Positions 31,809 through 40,382 of a stretch of DNA of 64,000 nucleotides are shown piece after piece. The position numbers and the translations under genes were made by a program. Source of the DNA: Phenylobacterium sp. (GTDB taxonomy: Bacteria > Pseudomonadota > Alphaproteobacteria > Caulobacterales > Caulobacteraceae); the NCBI GenBank assembly GCA_020401865.1, contig JADCAS010000004.1, positions 496,001 through 560,000 of the forward strand, read 5' to 3'. The notes below the pieces were generated by a model. It had not been told where the DNA came from. It did no database searches and was given only the letters and a program-made list of their open reading frames with translations. How positions within the stretch are numbered: position 1 is the stretch's first letter; every line of letters starts with the position of its first letter.

Positions 31809-32555
31809 ATGACTCCGATCCTCCTTATCCCCGCCCGAATGGCTGCAACGCGACTCCCCGGAAAGCCTCTGGCGGAGATCGGCGGGCTGCCCATGATCGT
31901 GCGCGTCCTGCGCCAGGCGGAGGCCGCGGGCGTCGGGCCTGTTGCGGTGGCGGCCGGGGATGCGGAGATCGTGGAGGCCGTCGAGGCGGCGGGCGGGCGG
32001 GCGGTCCTGACGGATCCGGGGCTGCCCTCGGGCTCGGACCGGATTGTCGCCGCCCTGCACACCCTCGACCCGGAAGGCCGCCACGACGTGGTGATCAACC
32101 TCCAGGGCGATATCCCCTTCATCGCCCCGGAGGCGATCCGCGCCTGTGTCGGGCTGCTGGCCGATCAGCCGGCCGCCGACATCTCGACGGTGATGGTGGC
32201 GGAGGCCAGTCCGGCGGACCGGTCCAACCCCGACATGCCCAAGGTGGTGGCCGCCATGGCGCCGGATCGGCGCTCGGGCAGGGCTCTCTACTTCACCCGC
32301 TCCGTCCTCTTTGGCGAGGGTCCGGTCTGGATCCACCACGGGATCTACGGCTACCGGCGCCGGGCGCTGGAGCAATTCACCGCCGCCCCGCCCTCGCCTC
32401 TCGAGCAGCGCGAGCGGCTGGAGCAGCTTCGGGCGCTGGAGCTGGGCATGACGATCTGGTCGGCCGTACTGGACGAGGCGCCGATCTCGGTGGACAACCC
32501 AGCGGACCTGGAGCGCGCCCGCGCCCACGCCCGCCGAATCGGAGGTCGGGCATGA
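31809..32555 (+). CDS. kdsB: 3-deoxy-manno-octulosonate cytidylyltransferase
   Basis: Activates KDO with CTP to CMP-KDO for lipopolysaccharide core synthesis. The 248-residue protein starts with LLIPARMAATRLPGKPL (nucleotide-binding loop); LPSGSDRIVAAL, DVVINLQGDIPFI, YFTRSVLF and HHGIYGYRRRAL are conserved along the family. The ATG at 31809 is the start that leaves the usual N-terminus; the upstream frame is spurious. Its stop overlaps the pheA start (ATGA), so the two are translationally coupled although their pathways differ. Confidence 0.95.
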   Translation: MTPILLIPARMAATRLPGKPLAEIGGLPMIVRVLRQAEAAGVGPVAVAAGDAEIVEAVEAAGGRAVLTDPGLPSGSDRIVAALHTLDPEGRHDVVINLQGDIPFIAPEAIRACVGLLADQPAADISTVMVAEASPADRSNPDMPKVVAAMAPDRRSGRALYFTRSVLFGEGPVWIHHGIYGYRRRALEQFTAAPPSPLEQRERLEQLRALELGMTIWSAVLDEAPISVDNPADLERARAHARRIGGRA

Positions 32556-33400
32556 ACCGAAACCGGATCGCCTTTCAGGGTGAGCTGGGGGCCAACAGCC
32601 ATGAGGCCTGCCAGGCCGCCTTCCCGGATATGGACCCCGTGCCCTGCGCCACCTTCGAGGACGCCTTCGAGGCGGTCCGATCGGGGGACTGTCAGCTGGG
32701 CATGATCCCGGTGGAGAACTCCATCGCCGGGCGGGTGGCGGACGTCCACCACCTCCTGCCATCTTCCGGCTTGCGGATTATCGGCGAGCACTTCAAACCC
32801 ATTCACTTCCAGCTGATGGCCAATCCAGGGGTGCGGATAGAGGACCTGAAGTCCGTCGCCTCGATGCCGATCGCCCTCGCCCAGTGCCGAGGCGTCATCA
32901 CGCGCCTGGGCCTGACGCGCGAGTCGGTCAGCGACACCGCCCTGGCGGCCCGCCGGCTCTCCGAGCACCCGGACCGGACCCAGGCGGCGATCGCCCCGGC
33001 CCTGGCGGCGCGGCTCTATGGCCTCGAGATCCTGGAGAGGGATATCGAGGACACCCACAACAACACGACCCGCTTCCTGATCATGACCGCCGACGCCAAC
33101 GCCCCGGCGCCGGCGGCCGGCGTGAAGTGCGTCACCAGCTTCGTCTTCCGCGTCCGGAACCTGCCGGCGGCTCTCTACAAGGCCCTCGGGGGCTTCGCCA
33201 CGAATGGCGTGAACATGACCAAGCTCGAGAGCTACATGGAGAACGCCGCCTTCACCGCGACCTTCTTCTATTCCGAGATCGACGGTCGCCCGGAAGATGC
33301 TCCCGTCGCTCGGGCCTTCGAGGAACTGCAGTTCTTCTCGGAGCGGTTCGAGATCCTCGGCGTCTACCCCGCTGCCCCCTACCGGGCCCAGGTCGTCTAG
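32552..33400 (+). CDS. pheA: Prephenate dehydratase
   Basis: Converts prephenate to phenylpyruvate in phenylalanine synthesis. The 282-residue, monofunctional form (no chorismate mutase) has the catalytic domain at about 5-185, with IAFQGELGANSHEAC, LGMIPVENSIAGRV and the active-site threonine motif IEDTHNNTTRFLIM. An ACT regulatory domain (about 200-275; TSFVFRVRNLPAALYKAL and TKLESY) implies phenylalanine feedback control. It overlaps kdsB by 4 bp. Confidence 0.96.
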   Translation: MNRNRIAFQGELGANSHEACQAAFPDMDPVPCATFEDAFEAVRSGDCQLGMIPVENSIAGRVADVHHLLPSSGLRIIGEHFKPIHFQLMANPGVRIEDLKSVASMPIALAQCRGVITRLGLTRESVSDTALAARRLSEHPDRTQAAIAPALAARLYGLEILERDIEDTHNNTTRFLIMTADANAPAPAAGVKCVTSFVFRVRNLPAALYKALGGFATNGVNMTKLESYMENAAFTATFFYSEIDGRPEDAPVARAFEELQFFSERFEILGVYPAAPYRAQVV

Positions 33401-33446
33401 CGCACAAGCGCCGGCGGAATGAAGATCTGGGGGGTCGGCTGAAGCC

Positions 33447-34373
33447 TTAGCCCCCCTCCGCCCAGGCCTTGATCAGCTGGTGGGCGATGGCCATGCCGCC
33501 AGGGGCGAAACTGCCCTTGATCTCTCCGGCCAGCAGGGCCCGGGCCTCCTCTCGAGTGTACCAGCGCACCTCCGACAGCTCCGTCTGGTCAGGACGGGCG
33601 TCGTCGCTGTCGACCTCTGCGATCAGGCCGATCATCAGGGAATTCGGGAAGGGCCAGGGCTGGGTGGAGTGGTAGGTCACCGAGGTCGTCCTCAGTCCCG
33701 CCTCCTCGAAGAGTTCGCGGGCGCAGGCCTCCTCGATGCTCTCGCCGGGCTCCAGGAAGCCGGCCAGGGCCGAGAACATGCCCGGGGGCCAGATCTCCTG
33801 GCGTCCGAGCATGCAGCGGTCACCATGGACCGCCAGCATGATCACAACCGGGTCCGTCCGGGGGAAGTGTTCGGCGCCGCAGGCCGGGCACTCCCGCTTC
33901 CAGCCGCCCTCGGCGGAGCGTGTGGGCTCGCCACAGACCGAGCAGGCCCTGTGCTTGCGCCGCCATTCGAAGACGCCCTTGGCGGTGCCGACGATGGCGA
34001 TCTCGCCCCCTGGCAGGCTGGACGCCAGGGCCCGGGCGTCCTCGAATCGTCCCATGCCCTGGAGCGGGCCGTCCGTGGGATCCGCCGGGCCTTCCAGGTC
34101 GACGGCGAAGACCGCCGTGTCCTGCCACAGACCCATGAAAAGCAGGCGCTCTGGGCCGCCAGCGAGGTCCTCGATAAGCCGCGAAGGCATATAGGCGATC
34201 TGGGTCCCGCCGGAGCCGGACCGCTCCACGAGGGCCTTGCCGTTCCAGAGGACGAGACCCAGGGACTGGTCGGAGGAGAGGCGCTCGGCGAGCCAGGCGG
34301 AGTCCTTCCGGCGCTCGCTGGCGCGGTCCAGGGGGTTGCCGGCGAAGGTGTTCTGGAAGGCAGTCAGGGGCAT
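33447..34373 (-). CDS. nudC: NADH pyrophosphatase / NAD-RNA decapping enzyme
   Basis: A Nudix hydrolase that splits NAD(H) and removes NAD caps from RNA. At 308 residues it has a divergent N-terminal domain, a zinc ribbon with paired cysteines (CSVCGEPT and CPACGAEHFPRTDPVVI), and the Nudix box GFLEPGESIEEACARELFEE with its downstream glutamates. The SQPWPFPNSLM motif specific to NudC appears as STQPWPFPNSLMIG. The ATG at 34373 was preferred over a start at 34478 that would run into the SRP RNA gene. Divergent from ffs. Confidence 0.94.
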   Translation of the reverse strand: MPLTAFQNTFAGNPLDRASERRKDSAWLAERLSSDQSLGLVLWNGKALVERSGSGGTQIAYMPSRLIEDLAGGPERLLFMGLWQDTAVFAVDLEGPADPTDGPLQGMGRFEDARALASSLPGGEIAIVGTAKGVFEWRRKHRACSVCGEPTRSAEGGWKRECPACGAEHFPRTDPVVIMLAVHGDRCMLGRQEIWPPGMFSALAGFLEPGESIEEACARELFEEAGLRTTSVTYHSTQPWPFPNSLMIGLIAEVDSDDARPDQTELSEVRWYTREEARALLAGEIKGSFAPGGMAIAHQLIKAWAEGG

Positions 34374-34412
34374 GACTCGTCTTTTATCCCACAGGCGGCG
34401 ATCTGCACACGC

Positions 34413-34441
34413 TTGCATGCGGGGCGAGGGACCGCGATATA
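34413..34441 (+). promoter_or_regulatory. Candidate promoter of the SRP RNA gene
   Basis: TTGCAT (34413-34418) and GATATA (34436-34441) are 17 bp apart, ending just before the RNA. The exact -10 could be shifted by one or two bases. Confidence 0.5.
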
Positions 34442-34443
34442 GG

Positions 34444-34545
34444 GGGTGGAGATCGGCGATGGGCGGACGCCTCGCCAACCCGGTCAGGTCCGGAAGGAAG
34501 CAGCCGTAACGAGTCCCGTTCCGGGTCGTTGTCCGATCTCCACCC
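34444..34545 (+). ncRNA. ffs: Signal recognition particle RNA, small bacterial type (4.5S)
   Basis: The ends pair perfectly over 13 bp (GGGTGGAGATCGG at 34444-34456 with CCGATCTCCACCC at 34533-34545). The apical SRP domain is diagnostic: GGTCAGGTCCGGAAGGAAGC carries the GGAA tetraloop, preceded and followed by the asymmetric loop bound by Ffh. The length of about 102 nt fits the short bacterial form. It lies immediately upstream of dnaX, a common alphaproteobacterial arrangement. Confidence 0.95.
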
Positions 34546-34552
34546 AGCCCGC

Positions 34553-36364
34553 ATGGCGACCATGGCCGAAGAAGATTTCACGCCCGAACCCGAAGCGCCG
34601 GAGCGTGATCCCGACACCGCGGACATGTTCGGCGGTCCGGCGCCTTCGCAGACCCCCGCGCCGGCCCCGGTCCAGACCGGCGCCGCCTACACCGTCATCG
34701 CCCGCAAGTACCGCCCGCGGACCTTCGAGGACCTCTATGGCCAGGAGGCCATGGTCCGGACCCTGCGCAACGCCTTCGCGGCGGGACGCATCGCCCACGC
34801 CTTCATGCTCACCGGCGTGAGGGGGGTGGGGAAGACGACAACCGCACGGCTCCTGGCCCGGGCTCTGAACTTTCAGACCGACGCCATCGACGCCCCCAGC
34901 CTCGACCTGTCTGTCGAGGGCCGGCACTGCCGCGCCATCATCGAGGGCAGGCACATGGACGTGCTGGAGCTGGACGCCGCCAGCCGGACCGGCGTGGGCG
35001 ACATGCGCGACCTCCTGGACGGCGTGCGCTACGCCCCGGTGGAAGCGCGCTACAAGGTCTACATCATCGACGAAGTGCACATGCTCTCGACGGGGGCGTT
35101 CAACGCCCTCCTGAAGACCCTCGAAGAGCCGCCGCCCCACGCCAAATTCATCTTCGCCACCACCGAAATCCGGAAGGTGCCCGTCACCATCCTCTCGCGC
35201 TGCCAGAGGTTCGACCTGCGCCGCGTGGAGCCCGAGGACATCATCCGCAACCTGCAGATGATCCTGGAAGCCGAGGGCGTGCGGGTGGAGGCCGAGGGCC
35301 TGACCCTGATCGCCCGGGCCGCGGAGGGTTCGGTCCGCGACGCTCAGTCCCTGCTGGACCAGGCCATTGTCCAGGCCGATCCCGGGCAGACGGTCCCCGC
35401 CGCCCTGATCCGCGAGATGCTGGGCCTTGCCGACAGGGCCGGGACCCTCGACCTCTTCGAGCTTGTGCTCAAGGGCGATCCCGGCGGGGCGGTCGGCGCC
35501 TTTCGTCACCTCTACGCCCTCGGCGCCGATCCGGCGCAGGTGGTCCTCGACCTGATGGAGCATGTCCATGGCGCCTCCGTCGCCAGGGCGGTGGGGCCCC
35601 AGGCCCTGATCCTGCCGAAGGATCAGGCCGCCCGGCTGGCCGCCGCCGGCGCAGCGGTCTCCGCCCCCATCCTGGCCCGCCTCTGGCAGATGCTTCTGAG
35701 GGCGCATGAGGAGGTCGGGCGAGCGCCGGATCCCGCAGCGGCGACCGACATGGCCCTCATCCGCCTGGCCCACGCGGCCGACCTGCCGGGTCCCGAGGAG
35801 GCGCTGAAGCTCCTGAGGTCCGGGGAGACCCCCGGCGTCGGGGGGGTCACGGGCGGCGGCGGCGCGAGCGCGGCCTCCGGCGGTGCAGCCCGGGCCCTGG
35901 CGCCCCAGGGCGCCCCACAGGGGGAGCCCCAGGCCGAGGCCCGCCCCGGTGCGGTCCTGCAGACCTTCGAGGACCTGGTCGGCCTCATCGACGCCGAGCG
36001 GGACATCGCCCTGAAACTGGACGTCGAGCGGTTTGTCAGGCCGATCAGCTTCCGTCCCGGCGTTCTGGAGTTCGAACCAGCGCCCGGCGCGCCCGCCAAC
36101 CTGGCCCAGCGTCTGGTGAGCCGCCTCAAGGCCTGGACCGGTCAGCCCTGGCTGGTGGCCGCACAGGGCGGCGGCGGGGCCGAGAGCCTCTGGGAGCGCC
36201 AGACCCGAGAGACGCGCGAGACCCGGGCGGAGATCGCCCAGGACCCCTTCGTCCTGTCCCTCCTCGAGGCCTTCCCCGGGTCCGAGGTCGTCCACATCCG
36301 CCACCTGCCCCCGCCCGAACCCGCCCTGGTCGATGACCTTGGGGAAGCGGCGGCGGAAGATTAG
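34553..36364 (+). CDS. dnaX: DNA polymerase III subunits tau and gamma
   Basis: Clamp-loader ATPase that loads the sliding clamp and couples replisome parts. Of 603 residues, about 45-400 form the AAA+ part, with ARKYRPRTFEDLYGQEAMVR, Walker A GVRGVGKTTTAR, Walker B IIDEVHMLS, and the sensor segment ILSRCQRF. In the zinc-module position only the last cysteine remains (GRHCRAI), as in other alphaproteobacteria. A Gly/Ala-rich linker (about 430-460) separates the tau C-terminal domain. An upstream ATG (34529) lies inside the SRP RNA; starts at 34553 or 34562 are more likely. The usual downstream ybaB-recR pair is absent here. Confidence 0.96.
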   Translation: MATMAEEDFTPEPEAPERDPDTADMFGGPAPSQTPAPAPVQTGAAYTVIARKYRPRTFEDLYGQEAMVRTLRNAFAAGRIAHAFMLTGVRGVGKTTTARLLARALNFQTDAIDAPSLDLSVEGRHCRAIIEGRHMDVLELDAASRTGVGDMRDLLDGVRYAPVEARYKVYIIDEVHMLSTGAFNALLKTLEEPPPHAKFIFATTEIRKVPVTILSRCQRFDLRRVEPEDIIRNLQMILEAEGVRVEAEGLTLIARAAEGSVRDAQSLLDQAIVQADPGQTVPAALIREMLGLADRAGTLDLFELVLKGDPGGAVGAFRHLYALGADPAQVVLDLMEHVHGASVARAVGPQALILPKDQAARLAAAGAAVSAPILARLWQMLLRAHEEVGRAPDPAAATDMALIRLAHAADLPGPEEALKLLRSGETPGVGGVTGGGGASAASGGAARALAPQGAPQGEPQAEARPGAVLQTFEDLVGLIDAERDIALKLDVERFVRPISFRPGVLEFEPAPGAPANLAQRLVSRLKAWTGQPWLVAAQGGGGAESLWERQTRETRETRAEIAQDPFVLSLLEAFPGSEVVHIRHLPPPEPALVDDLGEAAAED

Positions 36365-36620
36365 GTTCGATCGAGATCCAGGGTTCGCGGGTTTGCACTT
36401 TTGCGGAGGCCTGTGAGGCCCGCAAAGCGGCGCACTCTGGGGGGCCCGGCATGGGACAGAACGGCTCCTCTCTCGCCCGGAAAGGCTGGAGGCCCTGGCG
36501 ATCTGAGCCGATCACTCGACCGGATCGGAGCCCAGGTCGCAACTTCCTAAGCCTCTGAGGCCGCTTCGCCGGGAGTTCCCCCCGAGAGAAGCCTCTGGAT
36601 GGGCTGGACCTCGCAGGCGG
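36365..36620 (+). other. Intergenic region between dnaX and flmB, no gene recognised
   Basis: 256 bp with no ORF of coding character on either strand. A GGCCT-GTG-AGGCC hairpin (36408-36420) may mark the dnaX transcript end but has no T run. CAGAGGCTT occurs twice on the minus strand (around 36553 and 36591). Confidence 0.4.
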
Positions 36621-37790
36621 CTATTCCAGTCCCAGAGCTCGGGAAAGGGCCTCCACGGTCCGATCGACGTCGGCGTCGGCCATGGCGGGAAACAGGGGCA
36701 GGCTGAGGCACCGGCGGTACCAGGCCGCAGCACCGGGCAGGTCCAGGGGACCGTAACGCTGCACATAATAGGGCTGGGCATGGACCGGGATGTAGTGGAC
36801 CTGGGACCCGATCCCCTCCGCCGCCAGGGCCTCGACCACCTGCCGGCGACGTCGGCCGACGGCCTCGAAGTCGATGAGAACGGTCAGGAGGTGCAGGACC
36901 GGCCGGCTCCAGTCCGGGGTCGAGGCGAGCCGCACATGCGGGGCCAGGGGCGCGAGGGCGACGGCATAGCGGGCCGCCAGGTCGCGGCGGCGGGCTGCAA
37001 AGGCGGGCAGGCGCTTCAACTGGGACTGGCCAAGGGCGCAGAGGATGTCCGGCAGCCGGTAGTTGAAGCCTGGCTCGCGCATCTCATAGAGCCAAGGATC
37101 GGCCCCAATGGGACGCTCCATGCCGTGGCTGCGCAGTCGGCGCATGCGGGCGGCGAGGCCCTCGTCTGCAGTGGTGATCATGCCGCCCTCGCCCGTGGCG
37201 ATGGTCTTGACCGGATGGAAGGAGAAGGTTGCCGCCGCCGACCAGCGCCCGTCGCCGATCCGACGGGGTCCATCCCCGAAATCGACCTCCGAGCCCAGGG
37301 CGTGGGGGGCGTCCTCGACCAGCACGGCGCCGGCCCCGCGCGCGACCCGGGACAGGCCGGGCAGGTCTGCGGCGTCGCCCCGCAGATGGACCGGAAGGAC
37401 CGCCTTGAGCGGACCGGGCGACGCCTGATCGAGGGCGTCCCTGAGGGTATCCGGGGTCATCAGTCCCGTTGCGGGATCGACGTCGGTGAAGATCACCTCG
37501 GCGCCGACGAAGCGGGCGCAATTGGCTGTGGCCAGGAAGGTCACGGAAGGGACGGCGACCCGGTCGCCGGGTCCGATATCCAGGGCGAGCATGGCCAGGT
37601 GCAGGGCGGCGGTGCCGTTGGAGCAGGCGACGGCGAAGGGCGCCCCGACCGCGGCGGCGAACTCCGTCTCGAAGGCCTCGACCCGCGGACCGGTGGTGAG
37701 GAAGTCCGACCTCAGAGCCTCGGCGACGGCGGCGATGTCGGTCTCGTCGATGTCCTGCCGACCATAGGGAAGGAAGGGCCGTCCGGTCAC
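36621..37790 (-). CDS. pseC: UDP-4-amino-4,6-dideoxy-N-acetyl-L-altrosamine transaminase (PseC/FlmB)
   Basis: A PLP-dependent aminotransferase of the DegT/DnrJ/EryC1/StrS family that makes the 4-amino sugar intermediate of pseudaminic acid, used to glycosylate flagellins; in Caulobacter the equivalent is FlmB. In 389 residues: FLTTGPRVEAFETEFA near the N-terminus, VACSNGTAALHLAM, EDAPHALGSE (aspartate-containing PLP contact), and the Schiff-base lysine K195 in SFHPVKTIATGEGG. It follows pseB with one base between stop and start, so they are co-translated. No pseF-pseI genes lie in the window. Confidence 0.9.
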   Translation of the reverse strand: MTGRPFLPYGRQDIDETDIAAVAEALRSDFLTTGPRVEAFETEFAAAVGAPFAVACSNGTAALHLAMLALDIGPGDRVAVPSVTFLATANCARFVGAEVIFTDVDPATGLMTPDTLRDALDQASPGPLKAVLPVHLRGDAADLPGLSRVARGAGAVLVEDAPHALGSEVDFGDGPRRIGDGRWSAAATFSFHPVKTIATGEGGMITTADEGLAARMRRLRSHGMERPIGADPWLYEMREPGFNYRLPDILCALGQSQLKRLPAFAARRRDLAARYAVALAPLAPHVRLASTPDWSRPVLHLLTVLIDFEAVGRRRRQVVEALAAEGIGSQVHYIPVHAQPYYVQRYGPLDLPGAAAWYRRCLSLPLFPAMADADVDRTVEALSRALGLE

Positions 37791-37791
37791 A

Positions 37792-38850
37792 TCAGGCCCC
37801 GGCCGCTGACGTCGGCAGTCCCGTCGAGGAGTCGTTCAGAAGGGCCAGGAGTCCCTCATGGGACAGCCACTCGTCATTCGTGTTGCTGGCGTAGGAGAAG
37901 CCGTCCTCCACCAGGGGATGGGTGCTCGAGAAGGACTCCCGGGAGAATTCCACGAAGGCCGGCTCAATGGCGTAGCGGTCGCCGAGGTCGACCACATGGC
38001 GGGCGTCGTCCACCGAGATCATCATCTCGTGCAGCTTCTCCCCCGGGCGGATGCCGATGACCCGGATGGGCAGGTCCGGCGCCATGGCCGCCGCCAGGTC
38101 GGTCATGGTCATGGAAGGAATCTTGGGAACGAAGATCTCTCCGCCCCGCATCAGAGAGAGGCAGGAAAGCACGAAGCCTACACCCTGGTTCAGGGTGATC
38201 CAGAAGCGGGTCATCCGGGGGTCGGTGATGGGCAGGTCCCGGGCGCCCTGAGCGATCAGCTTCTGAAAGAGCGGCGCCACCGAGCCTCGGGATCCCACCA
38301 CATTTCCGTACCGGACGACGGCGAACCGGGCGCCGATGTCGCCGGACAGGTTGTTGGCGGCCACAAAGGTCTTGTCGGAGGCCAGCTTGGTCGCGCCGTA
38401 CAGGTTGGCCGGGTTGCAGGCCTTATCGGTGGACAGGGCGATGACCTTCTGGACCCGGTTGGCGAGGGCGGCCCAGACGATGTTTTCCGCACCCAGGACA
38501 TTGGTCTGGATGAACTCGGAGGGGTTGTACTCAGCGGCGGGCACCTGCTTGAGGGCCGCGGCGTGGACCACCACCTCGACCCCGCGCAGGGCCAGGGTCA
38601 ACCGCTGGCGATCACGGACGTCACCCAGGAAGAAACGCATCCGGCTCATCTGCTCAGAAGAGAACCGTGCGGCCATGTCGACCTGCATCTCGTGCTGCTT
38701 CAGTTCGTCCCGGGAGAAGACGATGAGCTTACGCGGCCTCTCGGTCGACAGGACGGTATCGACAAATCGCCGTCCAAAGGAGCCCGTGCCCCCGGTCACA
38801 AGAACGGTCTTGCCGTCCAGTGCGCCAGAGTCTGTTCGAAAGCGGTTCAA
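37792..38850 (-). CDS. pseB: UDP-N-acetylglucosamine 4,6-dehydratase (inverting; PseB/FlmA)
   Basis: First enzyme of pseudaminic acid synthesis: dehydrates and 5-epimerises UDP-GlcNAc with tightly bound NADP. The extended SDR of 352 residues has LVTGGTGSFGRRF (18-30), a VVHAAALKQVP segment, the catalytic T141-D142-K143 and Y151-x3-K155, matching the known PseB D-K-Y-K arrangement. MRGGEIFVPKIPSM and GIRPGEKLHE in the C-terminal half are family hallmarks. It is called FlmA in Caulobacter. Divergent from a FliL-like exported protein, so a role in flagellum decoration is likely. Confidence 0.93.
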   Translation of the reverse strand: MNRFRTDSGALDGKTVLVTGGTGSFGRRFVDTVLSTERPRKLIVFSRDELKQHEMQVDMAARFSSEQMSRMRFFLGDVRDRQRLTLALRGVEVVVHAAALKQVPAAEYNPSEFIQTNVLGAENIVWAALANRVQKVIALSTDKACNPANLYGATKLASDKTFVAANNLSGDIGARFAVVRYGNVVGSRGSVAPLFQKLIAQGARDLPITDPRMTRFWITLNQGVGFVLSCLSLMRGGEIFVPKIPSMTMTDLAAAMAPDLPIRVIGIRPGEKLHEMMISVDDARHVVDLGDRYAIEPAFVEFSRESFSSTHPLVEDGFSYASNTNDEWLSHEGLLALLNDSSTGLPTSAAGA

Positions 38851-38937
38851 CCGGTCTCTCCGGGTCTGCGAATCGTTCCGGACTCTGGACGTGTGAGCGT
38901 AAAGAGATTGCTAACCATAATCGGGGACAACCGGCGC

Positions 38938-39339
38938 ATGCTCCGGCGCGCCTTCCTTGCTCTCCCGCCCGCTCTTCTCCTGGCCGGGCCAGCGCTGGCC
39001 GCCGCCCCGCCGCCAGCGAAGAGTGGCGAACAGCAGCCCAGGTTCATCAGCCTGCCCGTTTTCTCGGCCAACATCATACGCTCGAACCGGACCCGGGGAG
39101 TGATCTCTCTGGAGAGCGGGCTGGACGTTCCTGACCCCAAGCTGAGGGCCCGGATTCCGCTGCTCTTCCCGCGCCTCCGGTCGGACCTGGGCCGGCGCCT
39201 GTCCCATTACACGTCCAACCTGGCGCCCGGCGCCCGGCCCGACCTCGACATCCTATCCCCCCTCCTGCAGAAGCAGGTCGATGTGACGGTTGGACAGGCC
39301 GGCGCCCGGTTCGTAATCCTCAACGTGCTGATCAACTGA
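38938..39339 (+). CDS. Exported FliL-like protein of unknown function
   Basis: A 133-residue protein with an N-terminal signal sequence (RRAFLALPPALLLAGPALA, cleavage near 21-23). The mature part resembles the periplasmic domain of FliL-type proteins: a hydrophobic-alternating strand FISLPVFSANI, then GVISLESGLDVPD, then ARIPLLFPRLRSDL, a helix, and the terminal strand ARFVILNVLIN. No N-terminal transmembrane anchor remains, unlike true FliL. Its divergent neighbours flmA/flmB suit a flagellum-related role, but this is a weak inference. Confidence 0.6.
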   Translation: MLRRAFLALPPALLLAGPALAAAPPPAKSGEQQPRFISLPVFSANIIRSNRTRGVISLESGLDVPDPKLRARIPLLFPRLRSDLGRRLSHYTSNLAPGARPDLDILSPLLQKQVDVTVGQAGARFVILNVLIN

Positions 39340-39345
39340 CCGGCA

Positions 39346-39651
39346 TCAGCCGGCGCCCAGGCCCGAGGCCACTGCATCCATGAAGGCGGCCATCTCGACG
39401 TCCAGGCTGGTGACCCCGCCGGCGTCGTGGGTGGTCAGGGTGACCTCAACCCGGTTCCAGACATTCGACCACTCCGGATGATGGTCCATGCGCTCGGCCT
39501 TGAGCGCGACCCGGCTCATGAAGGCGAAGGCGGCGTTGAAGTCCGGGAAGACGAAGGTCCGGGAGATGGCGTCGCGGCCACCGGGAAGGTCGCTCCAGAG
39601 GGGCAGCTTTTCCAAGGCGTCGATAGCCCCGATCCGGACCGGGCGGGTCAT
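39346..39651 (-). CDS. phhB: 4a-hydroxytetrahydrobiopterin dehydratase (pterin-4a-carbinolamine dehydratase)
   Basis: Regenerates the pterin cofactor of phenylalanine hydroxylase by dehydrating the carbinolamine. The 101-residue length is normal. The motif [18 protein letters not shown] contains the catalytic histidines, and [19 protein letters not shown] is the conserved preceding helix. No phenylalanine hydroxylase gene is nearby. The start ATG overlaps the end of the HAD gene (39648-39651), so the two are translationally coupled. Confidence 0.93.
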   Translation of the reverse strand: MTRPVRIGAIDALEKLPLWSDLPGGRDAISRTFVFPDFNAAFAFMSRVALKAERMDHHPEWSNVWNRVEVTLTTHDAGGVTSLDVEMAAFMDAVASGLGAG

Positions 39652-40295
39652 GCGACGTCTCCGAAGGCCAGGCCGGTCACCCCGGCGAGATCGGCCAGCG
39701 CCTGGGCCTCGCCGACGACCTTGATGGCCTTCATGCCGAGGGCCGCCGCCGGCTTGCAGTTGATCCCGAGATCGTCGAGGTAGACGCAGGCCGAAGGCGC
39801 GACGCCCAGCTGCTCGCACATCATGAGGTAGATTCTCGGGTCGGGCTTGCGGACCCCGGCCTTTGAGCTCTCGATGATGGCGTGGAAGTGGGGCATGACC
39901 CGGCCCATGGCCGTCACCATGGAGGACTCCGAGCCCGGCGAATGGCTGGTGGCCATGTTGTTGGTGATGCAGCCCACCTTGAACACCGCCTTGCAGGCCA
40001 GGAGGGCGTCGACCATGGCGGGCCGCAGCTGGCCGGACAGGAGGGGCAGGACGTCGCGGCCGGGGACCGGATGGCCGAGGGCCGCGCTCTCCTCGCGGAA
40101 CAGTCGGTCGAATCCCTCGGCGTCGATTTCGGCGCGCTCGAACAGGGCCCAGGCGTTGGTGTCCGGGTTGGTGGCGTTGACCGTCCGGATCAGGTCCCGG
40201 GGCAGCCCCTTTTCGGCCTCGTAGCGGTTGAAGGCCTCGAAGGGCGAGGAGGTGAAAACCCCGCCGAAGTCCCAGATCACGGCTTCCACGCCCAT
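39648..40295 (-). CDS. HAD-superfamily phosphatase (HAD-IA; epoxide-hydrolase N-terminal-like)
   Basis: A 215-residue hydrolase. The nucleophile region is [12 protein letters not shown] (motif I, D9 then G11), followed by TNN (motif II region), K in [14 protein letters not shown] (motif III) and the acidic motif [10 protein letters not shown]. An aspartate plus a glycine at the usual proton-donor position is seen in the soluble-epoxide-hydrolase N-terminal/ACAD10-like branch, so the substrate could be a phospholipid or acyl phosphate. It precedes phhB with a 4-bp overlap; the functional link is unclear. Confidence 0.85.
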   Translation of the reverse strand: MGVEAVIWDFGGVFTSSPFEAFNRYEAEKGLPRDLIRTVNATNPDTNAWALFERAEIDAEGFDRLFREESAALGHPVPGRDVLPLLSGQLRPAMVDALLACKAVFKVGCITNNMATSHSPGSESSMVTAMGRVMPHFHAIIESSKAGVRKPDPRIYLMMCEQLGVAPSACVYLDDLGINCKPAAALGMKAIKVVGEAQALADLAGVTGLAFGDVA

Positions 40296-40382
40296 GCGCC
40301 ATCCTCCTGCTGTGAGCGGCGGCGAAGCTAGGGCGTTTCCGGCTTGAGGGGAACAGGTCTCGCGGTGCTAGCATGCACGGCC

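Noticed and set aside
35840..35846. A run of seven G in dnaX as a possible frameshift site for gamma
   Set aside because: The -1 frame shows no nearby stop and the +1 frame stops only after about 60 codons; no slippery heptamer of the A-rich type is present. Proteolytic processing is the better model.
34484..36304. A 606-codon minus-strand frame opposite dnaX
   Set aside because: Mirror frame, and it would overlap the SRP RNA gene.
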